NCBI RefSeq assembly: GCF_009908315.1
Contig: NZ_JAAATW010000004.1
Span: 62,001-126,000, forward strand
Source of the DNA: Paragemmobacter ruber
GTDB taxonomy: Bacteria > Pseudomonadota > Alphaproteobacteria > Rhodobacterales > Rhodobacteraceae
Direction of reading: 5' to 3'
Length of the DNA: 64,000 nt
Position numbers and translations under genes: made by a program. Below the pieces are notes generated by a model. It searched no databases. It was given only the letters and a program-made list of their open reading frames with translations, and was not told the DNA's origin. Below, one piece after another: positions 36,124 through 44,639 of this stretch (its first letter is position 1; the number at the start of each line of letters is the position of its first letter).

Positions 36124-37260
36124 TCAGACGGCGCGCGCCATCAGCCGCGTCACGGTGGGCGTCGCGGCATGGATCAAGAGGTCGGCCGCCGTGATCCGGC
36201 CACCCTCCTGCATCACCAGCGCGCGCTGGATCACGTTTTCCAACTCGCGCACATTGCCCGGCCAGTCATGCGCCACCAGCGCGGCCAGCGCCTCCTGCGT
36301 CAGCATTGGCAAAGGCTGGCCTGCCGGCGTGTGCCGCCGCACCATCGCCACCGCCAGAACCGGGATGTCATCGGGCCGCTCGCACAGCGCCTGCGTGGTC
36401 AGCGGGAACACGTTCAGGCGATAGAACAGATCTTCCCGGAACCGCCGCGCCCGCACCTCTTCCGGCATGTCGCGGTTCGACGTGGCGATCACGCGGATAT
36501 CCACCGGCACTTCCTTTTGCGCCCCGATCGGCGTCAGCGACCGCTCTTGCAACACGCGCAGGAGTTTCGACTGCAACCCCATCGGCATTTCCGAAATTTC
36601 GTCCAGCATCAGCGTGCCGCCTTCCGCCGCGCGGATGATGCCCTTGTTGGCGTTGGAGGCGCCCGTGAACGCGCCCTTCTCATGGCCGAACAGGATGGCC
36701 TCCAGCATGTTCTCGGGGATCGCCGCGCAGTTGATGGCAACAAAGGGCGCATTTGCCCGGCGGCTCGCCGCGTGCACCTGCCGCGCCAGCACTTCCTTGC
36801 CCGATCCCGTGGGGCCGTTGATGAACACGGTCACATCCGTCCGCGCCACACGCCCCGCCAGATCCAGAAGCTGCCCCGTCTCGGCATCGGCGGCCACCAT
36901 GGCCTGCACCTGTCCGCCGATCAGATCGACCAGCATCATCAGCCCCGCATCGCGCAACGCGACCTGCCCCGTGGTCGGCAGCGCCACCCGCAGCATCCGG
37001 CCGCCCAATTCCTCGGTCACGCCAAAGATGGCCGCGCCCTCGCTCACCACCACCAGCGATTTCGCCCCGCAGGCCCGCGCCATCTCGGCCAGGCCCTTCG
37101 TCCCGCCCAGCTTCGCCTCGGCCGCCACCGATGCCACCAGAACCTGCACCCCGACCGCAGGCTTTGCCCCCCGCTCTACCGCCACGCGGCGGCGGGCCAG
37201 CAACTGCGCCACCGGCGCTGCGGCGTCAAATGCGTCATCGAGGATGTGGATCAGGGCCAT
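36124..37260 (-). CDS. fleT: Sigma-54 activator without DNA-binding domain, FleT type
   Basis: A 378-residue AAA+ enhancer-binding protein. Residues 1-125 form an N-terminal domain without the Asp/Lys pattern of a receiver. The AAA+ module has Walker A GPTGSGKE from 149, GAFTGA at 196-201, Walker B TLMLDE and the arginine-finger region [14 protein letters not shown]. The chain ends about 25 residues after [13 protein letters not shown], so the helix-turn-helix is missing. In R. sphaeroides FleT is likewise lacking DNA binding and works as a mixed oligomer with FleQ. It has its own sigma-54 promoter and heads fliEFGHIJ, so FleQ probably turns on fleT first. Confidence 0.88.
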   Translation of the reverse strand: MALIHILDDAFDAAAPVAQLLARRRVAVERGAKPAVGVQVLVASVAAEAKLGGTKGLAEMARACGAKSLVVVSEGAAIFGVTEELGGRMLRVALPTTGQVALRDAGLMMLVDLIGGQVQAMVAADAETGQLLDLAGRVARTDVTVFINGPTGSGKEVLARQVHAASRRANAPFVAINCAAIPENMLEAILFGHEKGAFTGASNANKGIIRAAEGGTLMLDEISEMPMGLQSKLLRVLQERSLTPIGAQKEVPVDIRVIATSNRDMPEEVRARRFREDLFYRLNVFPLTTQALCERPDDIPVLAVAMVRRHTPAGQPLPMLTQEALAALVAHDWPGNVRELENVIQRALVMQEGGRITAADLLIHAATPTVTRLMARAV

Positions 37261-37302
37261 GGTCTTGCTCCGCCAATTGATCTGTCAGTCGGGGGACAAG
37301 AG

Positions 37303-37317
37303 GCAGGAACCGTGCCA
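37303..37317 (-). promoter_or_regulatory. Sigma-54 promoter of fleT-fliEFGHIJ
   Basis: Read on the minus strand, TGGCACG-GTTC-CTGC: perfect -24, one mismatch at -12, strict GG-N10-GC spacing, with transcription starting about 30 bases before the fleT ATG. Confidence 0.8.
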
Positions 37318-37355
37318 GCCGCGCGGCGCGACGAAAAAAAACGTCTCAAATGCTC

Positions 37356-37382
37356 TAAACTTGCGATCTAGACGGCCGTTTC
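37356..37382 (+). promoter_or_regulatory. Sigma-28 (FliA) promoter reading toward the 37656 gene
   Basis: CTAAA, exactly fifteen bases, then GCCGTTTC, the same -35 and -10 as the promoter before fliS. The next plus-strand gene begins about 270 bases later, leaving a long leader. Confidence 0.7.
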
Positions 37383-37655
37383 ACACCCGTGCCACAGGAA
37401 GGACACAAGAATCCCGACAGGGCAAAAGCCCCGCTCCGGGGCCACGCGGAAATCCGACACGACTTTCGCACCTGCCCGCCCCATACCTTTGTCGGGGGCC
37501 TGTCCTGACCGGTTGCCGCGGCCCCCGCCGCCCCCCGCGATCCGGCCGAGACAGGCGGCATCCGCCGGGCCGATCCATACCAAAGTCGGTATCACATTCC
37601 GCCGCCCCCCGCCGTTCCTGTGACAGCAAGTCCGACCTAACCGGGGCCCTGTCCG

Positions 37656-37961
37656 ATGCTTTCAAAAACGTATCATCTCAAGTTTCCCAGCCTCGACGCC
37701 GCGCAGATTGCCGCGCCCTTCGTCATCGAAGCCTTGGGCAACGCCATCCCAAGCTGCAACCTCACCGGCCTTAACGTCCTGATTTCAAAGGAAGGAGACG
37801 TGTCGATCAATGTCTTCTTCCCCTCGGTCGGTGAGTTGAAGAACTTTGAAAAGAACCACGGCGGCTTCCTCGACACGATGAAGAAGACCTTCCTGTTCAA
37901 ATCCACGGGCTTTGACGGGGTCTGCATCTTCAACTTCGACCGCAGCGACGAAGCGGCCTGA
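37656..37961 (+). CDS. Unknown small protein downstream of a sigma-28 promoter
   Basis: I do not recognise this 101-residue protein. It has no signal peptide or membrane segment, is richer in Lys, Phe and Asn than its neighbours (GELKNFEKNHGGFLDTMKKT) and has lower GC, which hints at a separate origin. Alternating hydrophobic residues (GLNVLISKEGDVSINVFFP) suggest a small alpha/beta fold. It is read from the sigma-28 promoter at 37356 and lies just before the chemotaxis operon, so it is likely co-expressed with filament genes. The ATG lacks a clear Shine-Dalgarno sequence. Confidence 0.7.
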   Translation: MLSKTYHLKFPSLDAAQIAAPFVIEALGNAIPSCNLTGLNVLISKEGDVSINVFFPSVGELKNFEKNHGGFLDTMKKTFLFKSTGFDGVCIFNFDRSDEAA

Positions 37962-37999
37962 TCCCGCCCCGAAACGATGCCCTGCCATCCCATGCCGGA

Positions 38000-38015
38000 T
38001 GGCGCGGCACTTGCA
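38000..38015 (+). promoter_or_regulatory. Sigma-54 promoter of the chemotaxis operon
   Basis: TGGCGCG-GCAC-TTGCA has one mismatch at -24, a perfect -12 and GG-N10-GC spacing. Transcription would start near 38026, before the short frame at 38140 and cheA4. Confidence 0.65.
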
Positions 38016-38139
38016 GAACACCGCAGCGAACAGACCGGCCACAGGCAGACCGGACCCACCCGCCAGCAGCGCCCGGCGGGCAACCATCGCAGGGGTACGC
38101 CATGCCACGGCCCGGACAGGTGAAGGAAGGACCGAACAC

Positions 38140-38202
38140 ATGACGTCTCGCAGCCGGGACAGCATCGCCAGACCGCCCCTCGGGGCCGGAGGTGCCGCAT
38201 GA
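38140..38202 (+). CDS. Possible 20-residue leader peptide coupled to cheA4
   Basis: A frame of 20 codons ([20 protein letters not shown]) preceded by GGAAGGA at good distance, whose TGA overlaps the cheA4 ATG (ATGA). It would lie inside the leader of the transcript from 38000-38015. CheA4 also has its own GGAGG, so this may be a coupling device, a regulatory leader or chance. Confidence 0.35.
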   Translation: MTSRSRDSIARPPLGAGGAA

Positions 38203-39416
38203 GCACGGCCCCGGACAACAGCGCCGCCGATGGCGGCCTGATGCGCGTGTCCTCCGACAAGATCAGCCGCCTGATGGATCTGGTGGGTGAACTGTCCCTT
38301 TCCGTCTCTGAAACCGTGCAGTCCTCCGATCTGGCAGGTCTGCAACTGACCAATTTCGATGCCGCCGTACACCGCCTCAACATGATCGTGCGCGAGGTGC
38401 AGGACGCCGCCACCGAACTGCGGCTCGTGCCGGTGGATGACGTGTTCCGCCGCCTGCGCCGCATGGTGCGCGAACTGGAACGCCAGACCGGCAAGCAGAT
38501 CGAGATGGACATCGAAGGCGGCGACACCGCCATCGACAAGCTGGTGGCCGACCGTCTCTATGATCCGCTCCTGCACGTTGTACGCAACTCTGCCGACCAC
38601 GGGTTGGAAGGCCCCGAAGAGCGCGTCGCCAACGGCAAGCCCGCACAGGGCCGCATCGTCCTTTCCGCCGCGCAGGTCGGGTCCGAGGTGCGCATCACCG
38701 TGGCCGATGACGGGCGCGGCCTGTCGCGCGAAAAGATCCTGAAGAAGGCCCGCGAAAAGGGCTTCTTCGGCTTGGACGAGGAACCCGAACCCGCCGCCCT
38801 GTGGAAGGTGATCTTCGAACCCGGCTTCTCCACCGCCGAGGTGGTGTCGAACCTGTCGGGGCGCGGCGTGGGCATGGATGTGCTCAATGCCACGATGCAG
38901 GCCCTGCGCGGTCGCATCGGCGTGGACAGCACGGCAGGGCAGGGCACCCGCGTGGCGCTGCACATCCCGGTGTCGCTGGCCTTCCTCGACTGCATCATCC
39001 TGCGGCTGGGGCATCAGCTCTTTGCCGTGCCGATCGACGTGATCTCCGAAATCGCCAAGCCCGCCCCGGAAGAGCGCATGGCGATCTCTGCCGGCACGGG
39101 GTCCGAGATGTTCCGCCTGCGCGGCGCCTTCATCCCGATCTGCCGTCTGGATGATTTCTACGGCACGCCCATGCGCCCGGCTGGCAGCCCGCCCGAACCC
39201 GTGCTGGTGGTGTTCAACACCGCCTCCGGCCCCATCGCGGTGCCGGTCGATGAAATCCTCGACCGCCAGCAGGTCGTGATGAAGCCGCTCGTCGGCCGTC
39301 TCGCCCATGTCCGCGCCTCCTGGGGCTGCGCGCTTCTGGGCACGGGCGAGGTGGCGCTGGTGCTCGATTGCGAACGTCTGGCGGCAGGCTCGGCAAATGG
39401 CGGGGGGCTCCAGTGA
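38199..39416 (+). CDS. cheA4: CheA-type kinase without phosphotransfer domain, CheA4 type
   Basis: A 405-residue histidine kinase with only the dimerisation (P3), ATP-binding (P4) and CheW-like (P5) parts of CheA; P1 and P2 are absent. P3 starts at RVSSDKISRLMDLVGELSL; P4 shows the N box LLHVVRNSADHGLE, G1 VADDGRGLS and G2 LSGRGVGMDVL; P5 follows from about residue 265. With no phosphorylatable His of its own, it must act on another protein, as R. sphaeroides CheA4 acts on the P1 domain of CheA3. The CheA3-type partner is at 44640, at the end of the same operon. GGAGG six bases before the ATG supports the start. Confidence 0.92.
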   Translation: MSTAPDNSAADGGLMRVSSDKISRLMDLVGELSLSVSETVQSSDLAGLQLTNFDAAVHRLNMIVREVQDAATELRLVPVDDVFRRLRRMVRELERQTGKQIEMDIEGGDTAIDKLVADRLYDPLLHVVRNSADHGLEGPEERVANGKPAQGRIVLSAAQVGSEVRITVADDGRGLSREKILKKAREKGFFGLDEEPEPAALWKVIFEPGFSTAEVVSNLSGRGVGMDVLNATMQALRGRIGVDSTAGQGTRVALHIPVSLAFLDCIILRLGHQLFAVPIDVISEIAKPAPEERMAISAGTGSEMFRLRGAFIPICRLDDFYGTPMRPAGSPPEPVLVVFNTASGPIAVPVDEILDRQQVVMKPLVGRLAHVRASWGCALLGTGEVALVLDCERLAAGSANGGGLQ

Positions 39417-40222
39417 CCCATGCCGATCGCCACGGGACCGAGGTGATCCGCGGCTGGCTGGCCCAGCATTGCGGCATCCACTTTCCCGAACACAAGCTCG
39501 ATCAGCTGCGCCAGCGTCTCGCCAAGGTGCAGCGCGAGTTTGGCGTGCCCGACCTCGCCGTGATGGCGGGCAAGCTCGACATGGCCGACAGCACCGCCCT
39601 GCAACTGGCCGTGATGCACGCGGCATCGACGAACCACACCTATTTCTTCCGCGAAACCGACGTGCTCGACATCTTCCGCACGCAGGTTCTGCCCGGCCTC
39701 GCCCTGCGCGACGAGATCCGCATCTGGAGCGCGGCCTGCTCCACCGGGGATGAGGCCTATACCCTTGCCATGATCGTGGCCGAAACGCTGGGTGCGCCTG
39801 CGCTGCGTCGCACGATGATCCTTGGCACCGATATCTCCAGCCCTGTCGTGGCCGAGGCCGAGGCCGCCACCTATCCCGCCAACCGGCTGGATCGCATCGC
39901 CCCCGATCTGCGCGCCCGCTGGTTCGAACCGACCGAGACCGGGCGCTTCCGCGTGCGCGCCGACCTGCGCGATGTCTGCACCTTCCGGCAGATGAACCTC
40001 AAGACGCTGCCCTATCCCTTCCGGCACAGCTTTCAGGCCGTCTTCTGCCGCAACGTGCTTTACTACTTCGAACGCGACGATCAGATCGCCACGCTGCGCG
40101 CGCTTTACGATGTCACCGAACCGGGCGGCTGGCTCTTCACCAGCGTCACCGAAAACGTGCGCGAGGTCTGCCATCCGTGGCAGCCCGTCGCCAACGGCGT
40201 TTTCCGCAAAGGGGGGGCCTGA
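39413..40222 (+). CDS. cheR: Chemoreceptor methyltransferase CheR
   Basis: CheR transfers methyl groups from S-adenosylmethionine to receptor glutamates. The 269-residue product has the N-terminal helical domain with STNHTYFFRETDVLD and the methyltransferase core with WSAACSTGDEAYTLAM (SAM loop), LGTDISSPVVAEAE and FCRNVLYYF. I place the start at GTG 39413, which overlaps the cheA4 stop (GTGA); an ATG at 39368 in frame lies inside cheA4. It precedes cheB by three bases. Confidence 0.94.
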   Translation: MTHADRHGTEVIRGWLAQHCGIHFPEHKLDQLRQRLAKVQREFGVPDLAVMAGKLDMADSTALQLAVMHAASTNHTYFFRETDVLDIFRTQVLPGLALRDEIRIWSAACSTGDEAYTLAMIVAETLGAPALRRTMILGTDISSPVVAEAEAATYPANRLDRIAPDLRARWFEPTETGRFRVRADLRDVCTFRQMNLKTLPYPFRHSFQAVFCRNVLYYFERDDQIATLRALYDVTEPGGWLFTSVTENVREVCHPWQPVANGVFRKGGA

Positions 40223-40225
40223 TCC

Positions 40226-41377
40226 ATGCCCCGCCCGATCCGCGTGCTGATCGTCGATGACAGCGCCATGGTGCGCAAGGTGCTCTCGCTCGGCTTTTCG
40301 GCCGATCCGGGCCTTGAGGTGATGGGCGAGGCTTCCAGCGCCGAAGCGGCGTGGGAGATCATGCAGAAGGACCGCCCCGATGTCGTGACGCTGGATGTCG
40401 AGATGCCGCGCATCGACGGGCTCACCTTCCTGCGCCGCTTCCTGCCCATGCTCCCGGTCCCGGTGGTGATGATCTCGTCCCTCACCCGCGCAGGCGCCGA
40501 AATCACCGTGCAGGCCATGCAGGCCGGGGCGGTGGACGTGATCTCCAAGCCAAGTCTCGGCTTGGCCGCGGGCCTGCCTGCGATCATGTCCGACATCTGC
40601 ACCCGCGTCCGCGCCGCCGCCGGCGCCCGCGTCCGCTATGGCAGCCCCGACGCGGCCCGCCTGCCCGCCAGCCCGGCCAAGATGCCCGCCGCAGGCCCCG
40701 CGGCCCCTGCCATCGTCCCCGTCCCGGCCGCCCCCGCGCCGCAGGCGCCCGATCTTGCGCATCGCCGCGGCGGGCCGCGCCACGCAGCACCCCTCATGGC
40801 CATCGGTTCGTCCACCGGAGGCGTGCAGGCGCTCACCTCCATCCTGCCGGATTTCCCTGCCGCCTGCCCCCCCATCGCCATCGTCCAGCACATGCCCGAA
40901 GGCTTCACCGGCCCCTTTGCTGCCCGCCTTAACACCCTGTGCCAGATCAACGTGCGCGAGGCCGCCGACGGCGATCTCGTGCATCCCGGGCAGGCGGTCA
41001 TCGCGCCGGGCGGCACGCGCCACATGGTCATCGAACCGCATGGCCGCCACGCCTATCGCATCCACCTCATCGACGGCGATCCCGTCTGTTTCTCGCGCCC
41101 GTCGGTGGATGTGCTGTTCGAAAGCGTCGCCCTCTGCGCGGGCCAGAACGCCATCGGCGCCATCCTCACCGGCATGGGCCGCGACGGCGCCCGTGGCCTT
41201 CTGGCCATACGCCAGCACGGCGGCGCGACCTTCGCTCAAGATGAGGCGACTTCTGTCGTTTATGGAATGCCGATGGCAGCCCGCGAACTGGGTGCCGCCC
41301 GCGAGGTGCTGCCGCTGACCGAAATCCCGGCCCGAATGCTTCAGGCCGTCACCGCCCCCCAGGCCGCCCGCGCCTGA
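40226..41377 (+). CDS. cheB: Chemoreceptor methylesterase CheB
   Basis: CheB removes methyl or amide groups from receptors when phosphorylated. The 383-residue product has a receiver domain (VLIVDDSAMVRKVL, phosphorylation Asp in TLDVEMPRIDGL, Lys in ISKPS), a Pro/Ala linker near residues 150-185, and the esterase domain with the catalytic Ser in GSSTGGVQAL, His in QHMPEGFTGPF and Asp in GMGRDGARGLL. All key residues are present. It balances CheR in adaptation of TlpT and other receptors. Confidence 0.95.
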   Translation: MPRPIRVLIVDDSAMVRKVLSLGFSADPGLEVMGEASSAEAAWEIMQKDRPDVVTLDVEMPRIDGLTFLRRFLPMLPVPVVMISSLTRAGAEITVQAMQAGAVDVISKPSLGLAAGLPAIMSDICTRVRAAAGARVRYGSPDAARLPASPAKMPAAGPAAPAIVPVPAAPAPQAPDLAHRRGGPRHAAPLMAIGSSTGGVQALTSILPDFPAACPPIAIVQHMPEGFTGPFAARLNTLCQINVREAADGDLVHPGQAVIAPGGTRHMVIEPHGRHAYRIHLIDGDPVCFSRPSVDVLFESVALCAGQNAIGAILTGMGRDGARGLLAIRQHGGATFAQDEATSVVYGMPMAARELGAAREVLPLTEIPARMLQAVTAPQAARA

Positions 41378-41414
41378 GGGACCCTAGAAAGAGAAGAGCT
41401 GAGAGGAGACCGAA

Positions 41415-41936
41415 ATGGCCCAAGAGACTGCCGAAGCGACCCGGTCCCGCCCGGATGGGCTGCCCCTGGGGGAGGCCGACAACATCGAACACATGTACCT
41501 CACCTTCGCGCTGGGGTCCGAAGAATATGGCGTCACCATCGTGGGAGTGACCGAGATCGTGGGGATGCAGCGCATCATGCCCGTGCCGGACGTGCCCGCC
41601 TACATCAAGGGCGTGATCAACCTGCGCGGCAAGGTGATCCCGCTGATGGACGTGCGCCTGCGCTTTGGCATGCCGGAACGCGCCTATGACGAACGCACCG
41701 TGGTGATCGTGATGGATGTGGGCGATGCCCCCATCGGCCTGATCGTCGATGGCGTGTCCGAGGTGCTGGAAATCCCGCCCGGTCAGGTGGACCGCCACAC
41801 CCAGTTCGGGCGTGCGACCACCCGCCCCGTGATCGCGGGCATCGGCCGCATCGGCGACCGTGTCGCCGTGCTGCTCGATACCTCGGTCCTCGTCTCCGAC
41901 AGCGATGTCAGCCTGCCTGCCGACATGGCCGCCTGA
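41415..41936 (+). CDS. cheW: Chemotaxis coupling protein CheW
   Basis: CheW links receptors to CheA. The 173-residue product is a single CheW domain: [20 protein letters not shown], then [32 protein letters not shown] and [17 protein letters not shown], with a slightly long N terminus. GGAGA precedes ATG 41415. It lies between cheB and the receptor gene, as in the third chemotaxis operon of R. sphaeroides. Confidence 0.95.
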   Translation: MAQETAEATRSRPDGLPLGEADNIEHMYLTFALGSEEYGVTIVGVTEIVGMQRIMPVPDVPAYIKGVINLRGKVIPLMDVRLRFGMPERAYDERTVVIVMDVGDAPIGLIVDGVSEVLEIPPGQVDRHTQFGRATTRPVIAGIGRIGDRVAVLLDTSVLVSDSDVSLPADMAA

Positions 41937-41982
41937 CCTGCTGCCCGAACCGCCGACCGCACCGCAACATCGGAACCGCCAG

Positions 41983-44079
41983 ATGACCGATACACCGTCC
42001 CGCCCTCGTCCCCGATCGCAGCCCAAGCGCGCCGATCCGCCCCGGGTCGATCCGCTGGACCTGATCGAAGACACTGCCCCTCCGGCCGCTCCGGCCACCG
42101 AAGAAAGGACCGAACCCATGTCCGCCGACGCGCCATGCCCAAGCCCGACCGCCGCCACCCTGCCGCTGTGGCAGGATGCAGCCGGCCTCGCCGCGCTTGA
42201 CCGCATCGCCACGCCCCTCCTCGTGGCCGACGCCGACATGGTGATCCGCCATGCCAACCCCGCGCTGGCCCAGATGTTCCGCCCCCATGAGGCCGACATC
42301 CGCCGCGACCTGCCCGCCTTCTCGGTCGCGGGTCTGGTGGGTCAGACCGTGGATATCTTCAGCGGTCAGGCAGCGCGTCCCTTCGCGGGCCTGCGGGACA
42401 AATCCGCCCGCCAGTCCGGGCAATTCTCCACCGGGGGGCGGCACTACGCCTTTTCCGTCTCGCCGCTGATGGATGCGGACGGCGCCGCCTGCGGTGCCAT
42501 CATCGAATGGCGCGATGAAACCCGCGACCATGCGGCCCGCGACGAAGCCACCCGCTTCATCGCCGCCGTCGGCGCCATGGCGGATGCCCATGGCAAGGGC
42601 GACATCGACCATTTCCCCGAGGCGCGGGGATATTCCCCCGGCAATGCCGAGGTGCTGGAAAGCGTCAACCGCATGGTGCAGCGCCATATCGAGGTGAAGC
42701 GCCAGATCATCGACTGCATCACCGCCTTCGCGGCCGGCAATTTCGACGCCCCGCTCGCCACCTTCCCCGGCAAATCCGCCTTCATCAACGAGGCGATGGA
42801 AGGCGTCCGCGCCAGCTTCAAGGCCATCTTCCGCGAGATCGAGACGATGTCCGAAGCGCTCGTCGATGGCAATCTCGACCACCGCCCCGACACCGCGCGC
42901 TATCAGGGTCAGTTCCAGCACCTGATGGGCACGCTCGACCGCGTCCGCGTCACGTTCCGCGATGTCGCGGCCGAGGTTGAGCGTCTGTCGAACGCCATCG
43001 TGGCGGGCGAATTGGACACCACCACCGATGCCGCACGCCATTCCGGCGCCTATCGCCGCATCATCGAGGCCTTCGAATCCGCCTTCCAAAGCCTGAACGG
43101 CGCCTTCAATGCCATCGGCCATCAGGTCGGCCAGGTCGGGGCCACCGTGCGCCAGCTCAGCCAGTCGTCCAAGTCGCTGGCCAGCAACTCGCAGGTGCAG
43201 TCCTCCTCGGTCGATGAGGTCTCCGCCACCGCCGAGGAAACCGACATCCAGGTGAAGTCCAACGCCGCCGCCGCCGCCTCGGCCCGCCAGCTTGTCACCG
43301 GCGCCTCCGAAGTGGCCGCCAGCGGCAAGGCCAAGATCTCAGAGATGGTCGCCTCCATGGAAGGCATCCGCGCCTCCAGCCAGGACATCGCCAAGATCAT
43401 CAAGGTGATCGACGAGATCGCCTTCCAGACCAACCTGCTTGCGCTCAACGCGGCGGTCGAGGCCGCGCGCGCAGGCCAGCATGGCCGCGGCTTCGCGGTC
43501 GTGGCGCAAGAGGTGCGCAACCTTGCCGGGCGCTCTGCCCGTGCCGCCCGCGAAACGTCGGACCTGATCGAAGACGCCTCCACCCGCGTGCAGGCGGGCG
43601 TGCGCATCGCCGATGAAACCAGCCGCGCCTTCACCTCCATCGCCGACGACATCGAAAAGGTGAACGTGCTCGTGCGCGACATCGCCACCGCCTCCGACGA
43701 ACAGTCGCGCGGCGTGGCGCAGATCAACAACGCCATCGGCGAGATCGCGAAATACGCCCTCTCCACCAGCCAGCAGGCCGACGAACTCGCCGGCTCCGTG
43801 GCCGAGATGGAGGCCGCCACCACCTCGATGCAGGCCGAGCTTGACCGCTTCCACCTGCGCCGCACCAGCACGGCGTCGCTGGGCAGCCTGCCCGATCTGG
43901 GCGCGATCCCGGCCGATCTGATGGCCGAGATTCAGGCCATGGTCGCGCGGCACAGCGCCCCGCAACCCAGCCCGCAACCCGTTCCGCAGCCCGCGCCGCG
44001 CGCGGATGCGGCGGCCAAACCCGCCGCGGTGGTGCGGCTGTCCAGCAACCGTGACCAGCGCGGCTTCGCCAACTTCTGA
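41983..44079 (+). CDS. tlpT: Soluble chemoreceptor with PAS domain, TlpT-like
   Basis: A 698-residue methyl-accepting protein with no signal peptide or membrane segment, so it should form a cytoplasmic array. Residues 60-175 look like a PAS domain ([20 protein letters not shown]). Two or three HAMP-like stretches follow ([13 protein letters not shown] and relatives), then the signalling hairpin with [21 protein letters not shown] and [19 protein letters not shown]. The Pro/Ala-rich tail ends GFANF. The start at ATG 41983 follows cheW by 46 bases. In R. sphaeroides TlpT is the cytoplasmic receptor of the cheA3/cheA4 cluster, and position supports the same role. Confidence 0.9.
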   Translation: MTDTPSRPRPRSQPKRADPPRVDPLDLIEDTAPPAAPATEERTEPMSADAPCPSPTAATLPLWQDAAGLAALDRIATPLLVADADMVIRHANPALAQMFRPHEADIRRDLPAFSVAGLVGQTVDIFSGQAARPFAGLRDKSARQSGQFSTGGRHYAFSVSPLMDADGAACGAIIEWRDETRDHAARDEATRFIAAVGAMADAHGKGDIDHFPEARGYSPGNAEVLESVNRMVQRHIEVKRQIIDCITAFAAGNFDAPLATFPGKSAFINEAMEGVRASFKAIFREIETMSEALVDGNLDHRPDTARYQGQFQHLMGTLDRVRVTFRDVAAEVERLSNAIVAGELDTTTDAARHSGAYRRIIEAFESAFQSLNGAFNAIGHQVGQVGATVRQLSQSSKSLASNSQVQSSSVDEVSATAEETDIQVKSNAAAAASARQLVTGASEVAASGKAKISEMVASMEGIRASSQDIAKIIKVIDEIAFQTNLLALNAAVEAARAGQHGRGFAVVAQEVRNLAGRSARAARETSDLIEDASTRVQAGVRIADETSRAFTSIADDIEKVNVLVRDIATASDEQSRGVAQINNAIGEIAKYALSTSQQADELAGSVAEMEAATTSMQAELDRFHLRRTSTASLGSLPDLGAIPADLMAEIQAMVARHSAPQPSPQPVPQPAPRADAAAKPAAVVRLSSNRDQRGFANF

Positions 44080-44085
44080 CCCAGT

Positions 44086-44118
44086 ATCGAAACGACATCT
44101 AAACGACATCGAAACGAC
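44086..44118 (+). repeat. Three tandem 11-base repeats before cheY
   Basis: ATCGAAACGAC, ATCTAAACGAC, ATCGAAACGAC follow each other directly in the 82-base gap between the receptor gene and cheY. The 11-base period equals about one helix turn, so repeated contact by a protein on one face of DNA, or a repeated RNA element, is possible. Confidence 0.85.
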
Positions 44119-44161
44119 CGGGCCGCAGCCTCCCTGCCGCCCCCTGAACGGAGAAAACCAG

Positions 44162-44566
44162 ATGCCCTACAACGTCATGATCGTCGATGATGCCGCCATG
44201 ATGCGGCTCTACATCGCCTCGTTCATCAAGACCCTGCCCGATTTCAAGGTGGTCGCCCAGGCCGCCAACGGGCAAGAGGCGCTCGACAAGCTCGGCACCG
44301 TGTCCGATGTCGACCTGATCCTTCTCGATATCGAGATGCCGGTGATGGACGGCCTTGAATTCCTGCGTCACGCAAAGCTCAAGACGCGGGCCAAGATCTG
44401 CATGCTGTCCTCGGTCGCGGTGTCGGGCTCTGCCCATGCGGCCAAGGCGCGGGAACTGGGGGCGGATGGCGTCGTGGCCAAACCCTCGGGCACCGTCTCG
44501 CATGATCTGATGGAAAAGACCGGCGACGAACTGGCGCGCACCATGCGCACGCTCTGCGCCGCCTGA
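44162..44566 (+). CDS. cheY: Chemotaxis response regulator CheY, CheY6-like
   Basis: A 134-residue single receiver domain: acidic pair Asp9-Asp10 (VMIVDDAAMMRLYI), phosphorylation site Asp56 (LILLDIEMPVMDGLEFL), Ser in MLSSVAVSG and Lys107 in VVAKPSG. It should be phosphorylated from CheA3-P1 and bind FliM of the motor encoded in this window. In R. sphaeroides CheY6 is encoded next to cheA3 and is required to stop the Fla1 motor. The start at 44162 follows GGAGAAAAC; an in-frame start at 44006 lies inside tlpT. Confidence 0.94.
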   Translation: MPYNVMIVDDAAMMRLYIASFIKTLPDFKVVAQAANGQEALDKLGTVSDVDLILLDIEMPVMDGLEFLRHAKLKTRAKICMLSSVAVSGSAHAAKARELGADGVVAKPSGTVSHDLMEKTGDELARTMRTLCAA

Positions 44567-44639
44567 TCCTTCGCCTTCCTCTCTCCGCTTCCCTCCGCCC
44601 CGGGGCAGTCTGCCCCGGTCGGCCATGCACGAGGTCGCC

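Larger units (their letters stand above)
37261..37655. other. Gene-free divergent region between fleT and the 37656 gene
   Basis: The region holds the fleT sigma-54 promoter (minus) and a sigma-28 promoter (plus, 37356-37382). Beyond them are two copies of CCATACC-NNN-GTCGG at 37481-37495 and 37575-37589 (middle TTT and AAA), 94 bases apart, 164-286 bases upstream of the fleT promoter, a distance suitable for enhancer sites. Several G/C hairpins are possible, for example GCCCC-GCTCC-GGGGC near 37428-37442. No convincing gene is seen. Confidence 0.55.

Noticed and set aside
38199-39416. Truncated cheA as a broken gene
   Set aside because: The remaining domains are intact, with a good ribosome site and operon position, and the missing P1 is present in the CheA3-type protein, a known working arrangement.
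44099-44128. TAAA in the 11-base repeats with GCCGCAG downstream as a sigma-28 promoter of cheY
   Set aside because: The spacing is 18 bases and the -10 lacks GTT, unlike all other late promoters here.
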